A DNA stretch of 64,000 bases from Bradyrhizobium xenonodulans. Its GTDB lineage: Bacteria; Pseudomonadota; Alphaproteobacteria; Rhizobiales; Xanthobacteraceae. Shown piece by piece: positions 26,729 through 36,425 of this stretch (position 1 is the stretch's first letter; each line of letters starts with the position of its first letter). The position numbers were made by a program, and so were the translations under genes. Below the pieces are notes generated by a model that saw only the letters and a program-made list of their open reading frames with translations, was not told the origin of the DNA and did no database searches. The stretch covers positions 6,106,501 to 6,170,500 of the forward strand of contig NZ_CP089391.1 of the NCBI RefSeq assembly GCF_027594865.1, in the 5' to 3' direction.

Positions 26729-27610
26729 TCATGGCTCGCGCTTGCTGTTGGCCGAGATGAATTCCGCAATCCCGTCGACCGCCTGCGTCTCAACGCCGTA
26801 GTAGCCATGTGCTGCGAAAGCCTCGCACGGGTCGGATCTCGGTGGGTCGCCGCCGCTGACCAGAACAACCGCCACCTTGGCTGCTCGCGTCAGGCGTTTT
26901 GCGAGCGCCGGCGCGTCAACGGCGGGCGTGAACTCGCAGGCATCTTCGCTATGCGACACAATAAGCGTGGGGACCTTGATCTCGGGCAGCGCCATGCTGA
27001 TGACGCCGTCCGGGTAGTCCCTGGCGACGTCGGGGAAGAGTTTTGCCAAGGACGAGCCTGGTGCAATGCGGGTAACGGTCGACGTCAACACGAGGCCATC
27101 GATCGAACCGGCCGCGATGCCGTCGCGGCCAGCAGCGATGGCGCCGCGTGCCGCCGACCAGCTGCCCGCGCTGGTGCCGACCAGCCACACCGGCACGTCG
27201 GCCTGGCGCTTCAAGTAGTCGGCGACGGCACCGATATCGATCGCGTGGTCGCTGCTGAGACGAAACGATCCGCTCATGCCCCTCGGTTGATCGGACGGAG
27301 CATCCATCACAGCCACGATGAGATCATGCGCGGCGAACTTCACGCGGCTGCGCACGAGGAAGTTTCCGGCCACGAAAGCGTACGGCCCCACTTGCGGAGA
27401 TGGGACCCTACTCAATCGCAGATTTCCGCTGCCGCCAGCGAACAGGATGACGGATGCAGTTGCGTGGTCCGGTTTGATCAGGATGAAGGATTGCTGGACG
27501 CCGCGCGGCGTCGTGATGGAGACGATCGAAGCGTCTTCTCCAAAGGCGAGGTTCCAAGTTGCGAGCGACAGAATTCCGAGCTGGACCATCAGGTGAAGCG
27601 CGCGATTCAT
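26729..27610 (-). CDS. Exported alpha/beta hydrolase
   Basis: 293 residues from the ATG at 27610; a short signal peptide (LMVQLGILSLATWNLAFG) precedes the mature protein. The elbow GTSAGSWSA supplies the Ser nucleophile, ASVILFAGGSGNLRL is the oxyanion region, VPTLIVSHSEDACEF carries the candidate Asp, and AAHGYYGVE the candidate His. It is probably a periplasmic esterase or lipase-like enzyme of unknown substrate. Downstream of the peroxidase gene on the same strand, with a 93-base gap. Confidence 0.82.
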   Translation of the reverse strand: MNRALHLMVQLGILSLATWNLAFGEDASIVSITTPRGVQQSFILIKPDHATASVILFAGGSGNLRLSRVPSPQVGPYAFVAGNFLVRSRVKFAAHDLIVAVMDAPSDQPRGMSGSFRLSSDHAIDIGAVADYLKRQADVPVWLVGTSAGSWSAARGAIAAGRDGIAAGSIDGLVLTSTVTRIAPGSSLAKLFPDVARDYPDGVISMALPEIKVPTLIVSHSEDACEFTPAVDAPALAKRLTRAAKVAVVLVSGGDPPRSDPCEAFAAHGYYGVETQAVDGIAEFISANSKREP

Positions 27611-27703
27611 GGAATGGCTCCAACAATCCATTGTCGCTTTCTTGGTCGGGCACGGAAAGGCCAGGACAGCGTAACACGACTTTGCGCGTCGATCAGCCTC
27701 GTC

Positions 27704-29044
27704 CTAATTCTCCGGCCGGTAACCGTCCGTCAACGTCTTCAGGAACGCGATGATATCAGCCTCGTCCTGTTCCGTCATCGCCGGCCTGTCACCGGGATGA
27801 CGATCGAACGGCGGATCGGTGACGTCGACATTGGCGTGATATTTTTGCGGCAGGTCGTCGTACTTCCGCACCGTGCCGTCGGCAGCGCGCGGAAACACCT
27901 TGTCCGGATTGATGTCACGGAAATTGTAGAAATCGAGCACCTGCTCGAGGGTGCGGAAGACGCCGTTGTGGAAGAAGGCGTGGCGCGTCGCCGTGTTGCG
28001 CAGCGTCGGGGTCAGGAACATGCCGCAATATTGCGTCTGCTCGGGGATGTCGGTGCGATGCGGGCCGCAGACGCCGAGGTCGAAATAATTGGGATCGCGG
28101 TTGCCGGCAAGCGCGGCATTGCGCGGCGCGCCGAGCGCCTCGTATTGGTGGTCGGTGAACAGCGGCGGCAGGCCGTCGCGGGTCGGCGCCGAGGTGTGGC
28201 ATCCCGCGCAATTGGCCTTGTCGGGATCGTTGAACATCTGCAAGCCGCGCAGCTCGCTCTCGGACAGCCGCGCCTTGCCCTCGAGCCAGTAATCGTACTT
28301 GCTGGTATAGGGATGGAAGCTCGGCTCCTCGACCTGATAGCGCGCCACCGCGAACATCGCCTCCGCGATCAGGAGCCGCTGATTTCTCAGCACGCCGGCG
28401 CCGAACAGCTCGACGAAGCGGTTGGCGTAAGGCGCCCCGCGCAGCTTGTCCGCGACGACCTCCGCACTGCCGCCGTCCATCTCGTTGGGATCGAGCAGAG
28501 GAAACAGCGCCTGATCCTGCAGCGTGTCGGCGCGGCCGTCCCAGAACAGGCCGCCTTGCGGCACGATGTTCGCCGACGCTCCGGTGCCGCCCGCGGTCTT
28601 CGTCGTGCGCGCGGCTTGCTGACCGATTGCGGCCATCTGCGCGAGATCGACGACGTTGTCGTCGTCGCCCTTGTCGGGGCCGATGCTGAAATTCGGATGG
28701 CGATCGAGATAGGTCAGCGACGGCACCGCGCGCACGCCTTGGCGCGACAGGGCCTTGCCGCCGAGCATGACCGGTCCGTCATTGGGCGGGCCGTAGGCAT
28801 GATCCGGGCTGTGGCAGGAGGCACATGACAGCGTACCGGACGAGGACAGTGACGCGTCGTAAAAAATCTCCTTGCCGAGCTGCGCCATCGCGGAGAGCGG
28901 CGCAACGGGCGGACGCATGAGACGGACCGGGTTCGGGTTCGCACCCGCCGCCGTGGAGGTCTCTGCATGCGACCCGACCGCAAAAACGGCGCCGGCCAGA
29001 CAGAGCAGGCCGGCGCCGAGAAGCCACATGGTGCGGCTGTTCAT
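27704..29044 (-). CDS. Diheme cytochrome c peroxidase / MauG-like protein
   Basis: 446 residues with an N-terminal signal (LLGAGLLCLAGAVFAVGSHA). Two heme c sites: C74-ASC-H78 and CAGCH in the second half. Blocks GKEIFYDASLSSSGTLSC, GGLFWDGRADTLQDQA and TPTLRNTATRHAFFHNGVF are characteristic of the bacterial CCP/MauG family. It acts in the periplasm, reducing peroxide or oxidising a protein or small substrate. It starts 13 bases after the phosphoesterase stop, so the two are probably cotranscribed. CCP versus MauG-like function cannot be decided by eye. Confidence 0.9.
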   Translation of the reverse strand: MNSRTMWLLGAGLLCLAGAVFAVGSHAETSTAAGANPNPVRLMRPPVAPLSAMAQLGKEIFYDASLSSSGTLSCASCHSPDHAYGPPNDGPVMLGGKALSRQGVRAVPSLTYLDRHPNFSIGPDKGDDDNVVDLAQMAAIGQQAARTTKTAGGTGASANIVPQGGLFWDGRADTLQDQALFPLLDPNEMDGGSAEVVADKLRGAPYANRFVELFGAGVLRNQRLLIAEAMFAVARYQVEEPSFHPYTSKYDYWLEGKARLSESELRGLQMFNDPDKANCAGCHTSAPTRDGLPPLFTDHQYEALGAPRNAALAGNRDPNYFDLGVCGPHRTDIPEQTQYCGMFLTPTLRNTATRHAFFHNGVFRTLEQVLDFYNFRDINPDKVFPRAADGTVRKYDDLPQKYHANVDVTDPPFDRHPGDRPAMTEQDEADIIAFLKTLTDGYRPEN

Positions 29045-29057
29045 GTCTCCAGACGTC

Positions 29058-30773
29058 CTAGTGGTGATGATGATGCTCATCCGGCGGGCTGGTGATCACC
29101 GTGCCGGAGGTCGGATCGAGGAACAGCGCGTCCACCCGGAGGTCGTGGCGATGATCCTGATCGAAATCGAACAGGTCCATGATCGACCCGGCGTTCGCAT
29201 CGAACGAGCCGCCGCCGAGGCGCCGACCGCGCAGCCAATTGTCCTCGATGAACCGCACCACGGAAGCCTGCGAGATGTAGCTGCGGCTGACGAAGTTCGT
29301 CCTGGCGTAGGGCGAGACCACGATGAAGGGAATGCGCGTGCCCGGACCGCAGCGTCCGTTCACCGGCTGGCCGCCGAGCCCCTTCGGGGCCGGCTGCTTC
29401 TGTGCGCCGAGGCCGCACAGGCCCGGACCGTTGACCTGATCCGCGGTTGCGTCATACGAGGCGCTCTTCGGCGCAACGTATTGGTGGTCGTACCAGCCGT
29501 CGGAATCGTCATAGGTGATGATGATTGCGGTCTCACGCCATTCCGGCTGCTTCTGGAGGAAGTTGATCAGCTCGACGTTGCCGGTCTGCTCGTCGAGCGG
29601 GTCGGAGTTGCCGGCATGCCCGTCCTGGAAGGCCGGCATCTTGATGTAGGAGACGGCCGGAAAATTACCGGCCGTCACAGCCGCGTAGAAGTCCTCGAGA
29701 TCATAGCCGTGGTTGGCTGGATCGACCTTGCCGTCCATTGCATAGGTGTGGCCGATCGCCCGCACCGAGCTCGGCCGCGCGTGGGTCGGGTTGGCGGTCG
29801 ACTTGTAGTACTGGAACCAGGCGTGGTGCGGAATGTAGTCGACGATGGTGCCGTTGACGTTGCTGGAGAAGGTGCTGCGGCCGCAGCCGGTGGTGCCGTT
29901 GGCGTTCTTGAGCGTCAGGTCGAAGCCGCCCATGAAGCTGCCCCAGCTGATGTGCTCGGCATTGAGCAGGTCGCCGATGTTCTTGCCGTCCATCAGGATC
30001 GTGCTGGTGGTGCTCGAGCAGGGATCGCTGCCCGGATCGGTATCGCCGATCAGCGTCAGCCCGCCCTGCCCGTCGGGAACGGTTTGTGTCGACGTGCCGA
30101 CGACGTTCTGCGCGCCGTTGGTCTGTCCGGAGATCACTTCGAGCATGCCCGGCGTCGACGGACCGAAGGTGTCGGTCCAGGCATTGTCGCTCATCGAGAA
30201 ATGCTGCGCGTAGTTCCAGAGGGCCGTGACGGTGTTGCCGTCGAAATAGCCCATCACCTGACCGTTGGTGCCGAACGCGCCGGCGCCGCCGGCGGTGCCG
30301 CGGCCGGTGAATTTCGGGAACAGGTCTTCCTTGCCATTGTCCACGGCCTGCTGCTCGGGCGTGTAGGCGTGGTTCTGCGAGCGCGTGTTGGCCTGGGTGC
30401 GGTCGAGGCGGAACGGGTCCGTCGCGCCGGCGCCGTTGGCCGGGCTGTCGTTGGGGTTATTGACCAGCAGGTTCGCCGTGACGAGGTTGTTCACCCTCGG
30501 CGTACGCGGCTTCGGCACGAACGGGATCGAGCCCGACGGATTGGCCGCGATCGGATAGGTCGCGAAGTAATGATCGAACGAACGGTTCTCGTTGAAGATG
30601 ATCACGAGATGCTTGATCGGCGTCTCGGTGTGGATGTTGTGCGGATGTCGATGATGATCGTCCTGGTCGTGCCCGTGATCGCGGTCGAAATCATCCGCCA
30701 GGACCGGAATGCTGCACGCGAGTGCCGTCGCGGCCGCGAAAAACGCGACCGTCGTCAGGAATCTATTTTTCAT
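29058..30773 (-). CDS. Exported phosphoesterase (AcpA/phospholipase C family) with His-rich ends
   Basis: 571 residues, signal peptide with core TVAFFAAATALACSIPVLA. Just after cleavage there is a His/Asp-rich stretch (DRDHGHDQDDHHRHPHN). The family block HLVIIFNENRSFDHYFATYP follows, then DNAWTDTFGPSTPGML and YDDSDGWYDH, as in bacterial acid phosphatases and phosphatidylcholine-type phospholipases C. The natural C-terminus is PPDE followed by five His. It should hydrolyse phosphomonoesters or phospholipids in the periplasm. The His-rich ends suggest metal binding (inference). Operon with the diheme peroxidase. Confidence 0.88.
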   Translation of the reverse strand: MKNRFLTTVAFFAAATALACSIPVLADDFDRDHGHDQDDHHRHPHNIHTETPIKHLVIIFNENRSFDHYFATYPIAANPSGSIPFVPKPRTPRVNNLVTANLLVNNPNDSPANGAGATDPFRLDRTQANTRSQNHAYTPEQQAVDNGKEDLFPKFTGRGTAGGAGAFGTNGQVMGYFDGNTVTALWNYAQHFSMSDNAWTDTFGPSTPGMLEVISGQTNGAQNVVGTSTQTVPDGQGGLTLIGDTDPGSDPCSSTTSTILMDGKNIGDLLNAEHISWGSFMGGFDLTLKNANGTTGCGRSTFSSNVNGTIVDYIPHHAWFQYYKSTANPTHARPSSVRAIGHTYAMDGKVDPANHGYDLEDFYAAVTAGNFPAVSYIKMPAFQDGHAGNSDPLDEQTGNVELINFLQKQPEWRETAIIITYDDSDGWYDHQYVAPKSASYDATADQVNGPGLCGLGAQKQPAPKGLGGQPVNGRCGPGTRIPFIVVSPYARTNFVSRSYISQASVVRFIEDNWLRGRRLGGGSFDANAGSIMDLFDFDQDHRHDLRVDALFLDPTSGTVITSPPDEHHHHH

Positions 30774-30937
30774 TGGGTGTTGCCCCGAAGGAATGACGCC
30801 GACCTTCGGGACATTAATGGCGCGCAATGACAAAGGTGTGTCAACTTGACGCACGAGACACTTTGCGTAGTGGCCGAGACAAGATTCTTTACACAGCCGC
30901 CAGGCCGAACGCTCGCTGGCCATGAAGCCGCCTGCCG

Positions 30938-31729
30938 CTACTCCGTCCGGATCGGCGAGTCCTTCAGGCCATTGTTGTCATAGGCCTTGCGCAAGGTGCC
31001 GTTCGTCACCGCCTCGTTCATGAATTTCGTGACGAAGGCAAGCGACTGCTGATGGCCGAGCGGGACGGCGACGGCCGTCACCGTTTTCTTGAAGGTTTCG
31101 TCCAGCACCTTTGTCCCCGGAATCTTCAGCGCCATCTTGTTGAGCTGGTCGCGCGACAGCGCGAAGGCGTCGATCTCGCCGCTCTTCAGAAGGCCGAAGA
31201 TCTCGTCATAGGTCTGATAGCCCGTGACCTTGGCATTCTTCAGATGCGCGACGGCGCCGCGCATGGTGGTGGTGGCGTTGACGGCTGCGACCTTGACGCC
31301 CGCCTGGTCGAGACTGGCGAAATTGGTGACGCTCGAGCCGGGCTTGACGATGTAGGTGGCGTCCGCGACCTCGTAGATCGGGCCGAACATCATCCTGGTC
31401 TCGCGCTCGGGATCCTTGGGCAGCCATGTGACGTCCCAGCTGCCTTTCGACGCCGCGTCGGTGATCTGCCCGGAATTCTGGTGCACGACATATTCGACGG
31501 GCACGCCGAGCTGCGCGGCCATCTCCTTGCCGAGATCGACCGGCACGCCGGCATAGCCGGCTTCCGTCCTGGTCGACCAGAATGCGCCGCCCGCCGGGCT
31601 GATCGCAATCGCGACCCGCAGCTTGCCGGTCGGCGCGATGTCGTCCTTCAGGCCATCGGCTAGCGCGGGCATGGCGAGGGCCGCTGCGAGGACGAGGCCG
31701 GCAAGGGCCGAGTGGAAGGACGTTGGCAT
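30938..31729 (-). CDS. Extracellular solute-binding protein, family 3
   Basis: 263 residues, signal peptide ending PALA-DG at about residue 25. The mature protein matches family 3 (amino-acid type) binding proteins: GKLRVAIAISPAGG, YAGVPVDLGKEMAAQLGVPV, LKSGEIDAFALSRDQL. No permease or ATPase gene is next to it, so it is an orphan component or serves a transporter encoded elsewhere. A GGAGAGC lies just before the ATG. It is divergent from the RND efflux operon across 248 bases. Confidence 0.88.
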   Translation of the reverse strand: MPTSFHSALAGLVLAAALAMPALADGLKDDIAPTGKLRVAIAISPAGGAFWSTRTEAGYAGVPVDLGKEMAAQLGVPVEYVVHQNSGQITDAASKGSWDVTWLPKDPERETRMMFGPIYEVADATYIVKPGSSVTNFASLDQAGVKVAAVNATTTMRGAVAHLKNAKVTGYQTYDEIFGLLKSGEIDAFALSRDQLNKMALKIPGTKVLDETFKKTVTAVAVPLGHQQSLAFVTKFMNEAVTNGTLRKAYDNNGLKDSPIRTE

Positions 31730-31840
31730 GTCATGCTCTCCTGACCTTTTCTTCTTCTCTTCTGACCGGTTCGAGCGCTTCGCCTCTGTCGCGCGGCGTT
31801 TGACACAATTCTGGTCGATCGTGCGCGCGATGAAAAGCCA

Positions 31841-31854
31841 TTTGTCATGACAAA
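31841..31854. promoter_or_regulatory. Perfect palindrome in the divergent SBP / RND region
   Basis: TTTGTCATGACAAA is a perfect 14-bp palindrome in the region between the divergent solute-binding protein and efflux genes. No regulator gene is adjacent, though RND pumps commonly have a TetR or MarR repressor. It is a good operator candidate for either side. Confidence 0.4.
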
Positions 31855-31977
31855 CCTGTCAAGGGCCACAGCGCGGTGTGCAGTGCAAGGCCGGCGACCG
31901 CCATGGCTATGGTGTTCCACGCCCGGTCATTTGTTGCTAGCCTGCCGCACCGACAGACAATCATCGGGGGCCATCGA

Positions 31978-33162
31978 ATGACCTGCGCGAATCCCGCACA
32001 CCGCAATGGAGCGTGGCGACCTATCGGGCGGTCAATGGCCGCAGCAATGGCCGTGGTCGCGCTCGCGGGCTGCGAGGACAAGAACACGTTCGTGGCGCCG
32101 CCGCCGCCCAAGGTGGACGTCGCAACACCCGTGCAGCGCCCGGTCACCCGCTATATCGAGGCCACCGGCAACACCGCGCCGATCAAGAGCGTCGACCTGG
32201 TCGCGCGTGTGCAAGGCTTCCTGCAATCGATCGACTACCAGGACGGCAGCTTCGTCAAACAGGGCACCCAGCTGTTCACGATCGAGCCCGAGACCTACAA
32301 GCTCAAGCTCGAACAGGCGAAGGCCGCGGAGGTCGGTGCGCAAGCCACGGTCAAGCAGACCGAAGCCGATTACAAGCGGCAGGTCGAGCTCGTGCAGCGC
32401 CAGGCGGTCTCGCAGTCCACCCTCGACACCTCGACATCGACCCGCGACAACGCTCAGGCCAACCTCCAGCAGGCCCAGGTCAATACGAGGCTGGCCGAGG
32501 TCAATTACGGCTACACCAACGTGACGGCGCCGTTCGACGGCATCGTCAGCGCGCATATGGTCTCGATCGGCGAGCTCGTCGGCGTCTCCTCCCCGACCCA
32601 GCTCGCCTCGATCGTCGCGATGGACCCGATCTATGTGAACTTCACCGTCAACGAGCAGGACGTGCTGCGCATCCGCGCCGAGGCGGCCCGCCGGGGACTG
32701 ACGCCGGCCGACCTCAAGCAATTTCCGATCCAGCTCGGCCTTCAGACCGAGACCGGCTATCCCCATGAGGGCCATCTCGACTACGTTTCGCCGACCATCA
32801 ACCAGTCGACCGGCACGCTCGCGGTGCGCGGCCTCGTGCCCAACGACAAACGGGTGCTGGTGCCCGGCTATTTCGTCCGGATCCGCGTACCCTTCACCCA
32901 GGAGAAGGACGCCCTCCTCGTCCCCGACACCGCGCTCGGCAGCGACCAGGGCGGCCGCTATCTCCTGGTGGTCAATGGCGACAATACGGTCGAGCAGCGC
33001 AAGGTGCAGATCGGCCCTGCCGACAACGGCTTGCGCGTGATCGAAAGCGGCTTGAAGCCCGACGATCGCGTGGTGATCGCGGGGCTGCTGCGCGTGATCC
33101 CGGGCCAGAAGATCGATCCGCAAGTCACAAAGATCGAGCAGCCGCAGGCCGCTGCCAAGTAG
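31978..33162 (+). CDS. RND efflux periplasmic adaptor (membrane fusion) protein
   Basis: 394 residues. A lipoprotein-like N-terminus with AVVALAGC puts the lipidated Cys near residue 32. The two half-lipoyl parts (IKSVDLVARVQGFLQSIDY and VTAPFDGIVSAHMVSIGELV), an alpha-helical hairpin rich in Ala/Gln between them, and the beta-barrel DPIYVNFTVNEQDVLRI are all typical of AcrA/MexA. It bridges the inner-membrane pump encoded 9 bases downstream to an outer-membrane channel not found in the window. Start ATG 31978 follows a GGGGG tract; a more upstream frame lacks support. Confidence 0.93.
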   Translation: MTCANPAHRNGAWRPIGRSMAAAMAVVALAGCEDKNTFVAPPPPKVDVATPVQRPVTRYIEATGNTAPIKSVDLVARVQGFLQSIDYQDGSFVKQGTQLFTIEPETYKLKLEQAKAAEVGAQATVKQTEADYKRQVELVQRQAVSQSTLDTSTSTRDNAQANLQQAQVNTRLAEVNYGYTNVTAPFDGIVSAHMVSIGELVGVSSPTQLASIVAMDPIYVNFTVNEQDVLRIRAEAARRGLTPADLKQFPIQLGLQTETGYPHEGHLDYVSPTINQSTGTLAVRGLVPNDKRVLVPGYFVRIRVPFTQEKDALLVPDTALGSDQGGRYLLVVNGDNTVEQRKVQIGPADNGLRVIESGLKPDDRVVIAGLLRVIPGQKIDPQVTKIEQPQAAAK

Positions 33163-33171
33163 GAGCTGGCC

Positions 33172-36100
33172 ATGATCTCAAAATTCTTCATCGAGCGGCC
33201 GGTCCTCTCGAACGTCATCGCGCTGCTGATGATCCTGATCGGCGGCGTCGCGCTGTTCAACCTCGCGATCGCACAATATCCCGACGTGGTGCCGCCAACC
33301 GTGCAGGTCACCACGCGCTATCCCGGCGCTTCCGCCAAGACCGTGATCGACACGGTGGCCCTGCCGATCGAGCAACAGGTCAACGGCGTCGAGGACATGC
33401 TCTACATGCAGTCCTACAGCGGCTCCGACGGCACCTATACGCTGACGGTGACCTTCAAGATCGGCACCGACCTCAACTTCGCGCAGGTGCTGGTGCAGAA
33501 CCGCGTCTCCAGCGCACTGTCGCAACTGCCGTCCGCCGTGCAGAACCAGGGCGTCACCGTGCAGAAGCGGTCGACCTCGATCCTGTTGTTCGTGACGCTG
33601 ACCTCGCCGGACAGGACCTTCGACAGTCTGTATTTGAGCAACTACGCCACCATCAACATCCGCGACGAGCTCTCGCGCCTGCCCGGCGTCGGCAACGTCA
33701 CGGTGTTCGGCGCCGGCCAGTATTCGATGCGGGTGTGGCTCGATCCGAACAAGCTGCAGGTCCGTGGCCTCGTGCCACAGGACGTCATCCAGGCGATCCA
33801 GCAGCAGAGCCAGCAGGTCTCCGCCGGCCAGGTCGGCGCGCCGCCGACGCCGGCGGGACAGGCGTTCCAATACACGCTCAACGTCAACGGCCGGCTCGAC
33901 GACACCACCCAGTTCGAGAACATCATCGTCAAGTCCGGCACCAGCGGCGACGTCACGCGGGTGCGCGACGTCGGCTGGGTCGAGCTCGGCGCGCAGACCT
34001 ACAGCCAGATCTTCTCGCTGAACAAGCAGCCCGCCACCGGCATCGGCGTGTTCCAGTCGCCCGGAGCGAACGCGCTCCAGGTCGAGCAGGCCGTCGAGAA
34101 GAAGATGGCCGAGCTCGCCAAGGCGTTCCCGCAAGGCATGAAGTACGACACGCCGTTCGACACCACCAAGTTCGTGCAGGCCTCGGTGCACGAGGTCTAC
34201 ATGACGCTGATCGAGGCCGGCCTCTTGGTGCTGGTCGTGATCCTGGTGTTCTTGCAGGACTGGCGCGCGATGCTGGTGCCGGCGACCACCGTGCCCGTCA
34301 CCATCATCGGCGCGTTCGCGGCGATGGCCGCGCTCGGCTTCACCATCAACATGTCGACGCTGTTCGCGATCGTGCTGGCGATCGGCATCGTCGTCGACGA
34401 CGCCATCGTTGTAGTGGAAGGCGCCGCGCACAACATCGAGCAAGGCATGAACGGCCACGATGCCGCGATCAAGGCGATGGACCAGCTCTTTGCCCCGATC
34501 GTCGGCATCACGCTGGTGCTGATCTCGGTGTTTTTGCCGGCCTCGTTCCTCGCCGGCCTTACCGGGCGTATCTATTCACAGTTCGCGCTGGTGATCGCGG
34601 CGACGGCGCTGCTCTCCGCCATCAACGCGGCGACGCTGAAGCCGACGCAATGCGCGCTCTGGCTGCGGCCCACGGTGCCGCCCGAACAGCGCAATTTCTT
34701 CTATCGCGGCTTCAACGCGGTCTATGACCGGGTCGAGCGCGGCTATACACGGCTGATCACCTTCCTGTGCCGGCACGCGACGGTCTCGGTCGCGTTCGCG
34801 CTGCTGGTGATCGGGCTGAGCGGCTACGGCCTGTCGCGGGTACCGACCGGCTTCCTGCCGATCGAGGACCAGGGCTATCTGATCGCCGCGGTGCAGCTGC
34901 CCGACGGCGCCTCGCTGGAGCGGACCCAGACGGTGCTCGACAAGGCCGCCGATATCATCAAGGACACGCCCGGCGTCCAGCAGGTCATCACCATCGCCGG
35001 CATCTCCGCGCTCGACAACAGCGCGAGCCTTGCCAATGCCGGCGTCGCCTACATCATCCTGAAGGACTGGGAGGCGCGCAAAGGCCCCGGCGAGGATCTG
35101 CGCTCGCTGGTCTACGGGCTCAACGACAAGGTCGCGACCATCATGGAAGCGCGCACGCTGGTGCTGCCACCGCCGCCGATCCAGGGCATCGGCAACGCCG
35201 CCGGTTTCTCGATGCAGGTCGAGTTGCGCGACGGCAACAGCGATTTCGCAAAACTCCAGGCGATCACGGGTGCGATGGTCTCCAACGGGCAGAGCCAGAG
35301 CGCGCTCCAGCGCGTGCAATCCTCGTTCCGCTCCTCGGTGCCGCAATTCAACGTCGAGATCGACCGTATCAAGACGCAGACCCTGCATGTGACGACGGAC
35401 CAGGTGTTCGCGGCACTGTCGACCTATCTCGGCTCGTCCTACGTCAACCAGTTCAACAAGTTCGGCCGCGTGTTCCAGGTCTACACCCAGGCCGACCCCG
35501 CGTTCCGCGTTACCGAGCGCGACATCGCCAACATGCAGGTGCGCAACTCGAACGGCGACATGATCCCGATCGGCACGGTCGCAACGATCACGCCGGCGAC
35601 CGGCCCGTCGCTGATCAGCCTCTACAATCTCTATCCGTCCTCGACCATCATCGGCCTGCCGGCGCAAGGCTATTCCTCCGGCCAGTCGCTGACGCTGATG
35701 GAAGACATCGCGGCGAAGACGCTGCCGCCGGGCACCGGCTATGAATGGACCGCGATGTCGTATCAGGAGAAAGCCGTCTCCAACCAGATCTACTGGGTGT
35801 TCGGCCTTGCCATGTTGCTGGTCTATCTCGTGCTCGCCGGCCAGTACGAGAGCTGGTACGCACCGATCTCGGTGATCCTCGCGGTGCCGCTGTCGCTGCT
35901 CGGGCCGATGCTGATCCTCTCTGGCCTCAAGATCGACAACAACCTCTATTGCCAGATCGGCCTGATCCTCTTGATCGCGCTGTCGGCCAAGAACGCGATC
36001 CTGATCGTCGAAGTCGGGTTGGAATTGCACGGCCGCGACGGCAAGCCGATCCTGGACTCCGCGATCGAGGCCGCGCGCGCCCGCTTCCGCCCGATCCTGA

Positions 36101-36330
36101 TGACCTCGTTCGCCTTCATCCTCGGCGTGGTGCCGCTGGTGATCGCGACCGGCGCCGGCGCCAGCGCGCGCAAGTCGATCGGCATCACCGTGTTCTCGGG
36201 CATGCTGGCCTCGACCTGCCTCGCGGTGCTGTTCGTGCCCGCGTTCTTCGTGGTGGTGCAGCGCTTCGAGAACTGGCGTTCCTCGAAGAAGGCGCCGAAG
36301 GCACAGCCGGTCGCGGAAGTGAAGTCCTAG
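33172..36330 (+). CDS. RND efflux pump, HAE1 family (AcrB/MexB-like)
   Basis: 1052 residues, the full length for hydrophobe/amphiphile efflux pumps. It starts MISKFFIERPVLSNVIALLM, carries the proton-relay pair in IGIVVDDAIVVVE, the essential Lys in ALSAKNAILIVEV, and PEQ-type porter repeats. Twelve membrane helices are evident in two halves. It uses the proton gradient to export drugs, dyes, detergents or plant compounds. It is cotranscribed with the adaptor gene; no outer-membrane channel gene follows. Confidence 0.95.
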   Translation: MISKFFIERPVLSNVIALLMILIGGVALFNLAIAQYPDVVPPTVQVTTRYPGASAKTVIDTVALPIEQQVNGVEDMLYMQSYSGSDGTYTLTVTFKIGTDLNFAQVLVQNRVSSALSQLPSAVQNQGVTVQKRSTSILLFVTLTSPDRTFDSLYLSNYATINIRDELSRLPGVGNVTVFGAGQYSMRVWLDPNKLQVRGLVPQDVIQAIQQQSQQVSAGQVGAPPTPAGQAFQYTLNVNGRLDDTTQFENIIVKSGTSGDVTRVRDVGWVELGAQTYSQIFSLNKQPATGIGVFQSPGANALQVEQAVEKKMAELAKAFPQGMKYDTPFDTTKFVQASVHEVYMTLIEAGLLVLVVILVFLQDWRAMLVPATTVPVTIIGAFAAMAALGFTINMSTLFAIVLAIGIVVDDAIVVVEGAAHNIEQGMNGHDAAIKAMDQLFAPIVGITLVLISVFLPASFLAGLTGRIYSQFALVIAATALLSAINAATLKPTQCALWLRPTVPPEQRNFFYRGFNAVYDRVERGYTRLITFLCRHATVSVAFALLVIGLSGYGLSRVPTGFLPIEDQGYLIAAVQLPDGASLERTQTVLDKAADIIKDTPGVQQVITIAGISALDNSASLANAGVAYIILKDWEARKGPGEDLRSLVYGLNDKVATIMEARTLVLPPPPIQGIGNAAGFSMQVELRDGNSDFAKLQAITGAMVSNGQSQSALQRVQSSFRSSVPQFNVEIDRIKTQTLHVTTDQVFAALSTYLGSSYVNQFNKFGRVFQVYTQADPAFRVTERDIANMQVRNSNGDMIPIGTVATITPATGPSLISLYNLYPSSTIIGLPAQGYSSGQSLTLMEDIAAKTLPPGTGYEWTAMSYQEKAVSNQIYWVFGLAMLLVYLVLAGQYESWYAPISVILAVPLSLLGPMLILSGLKIDNNLYCQIGLILLIALSAKNAILIVEVGLELHGRDGKPILDSAIEAARARFRPILMTSFAFILGVVPLVIATGAGASARKSIGITVFSGMLASTCLAVLFVPAFFVVVQRFENWRSSKKAPKAQPVAEVKS

Positions 36331-36425
36331 GCGGATCTGGTTCGCAAAAATTCGTCCGGAAGTTGAACCGGAACGCTCCGCCCGCGTTGGAGCTACTTGC
36401 GCTGGGAAACATGAGGGACGTGGCC

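Noticed and set aside
31978..36330. Missing TolC-type channel gene for the RND pump
   Set aside because: The genes after the pump are unrelated small proteins; many RND pairs use a channel encoded elsewhere, so no gene loss is claimed.
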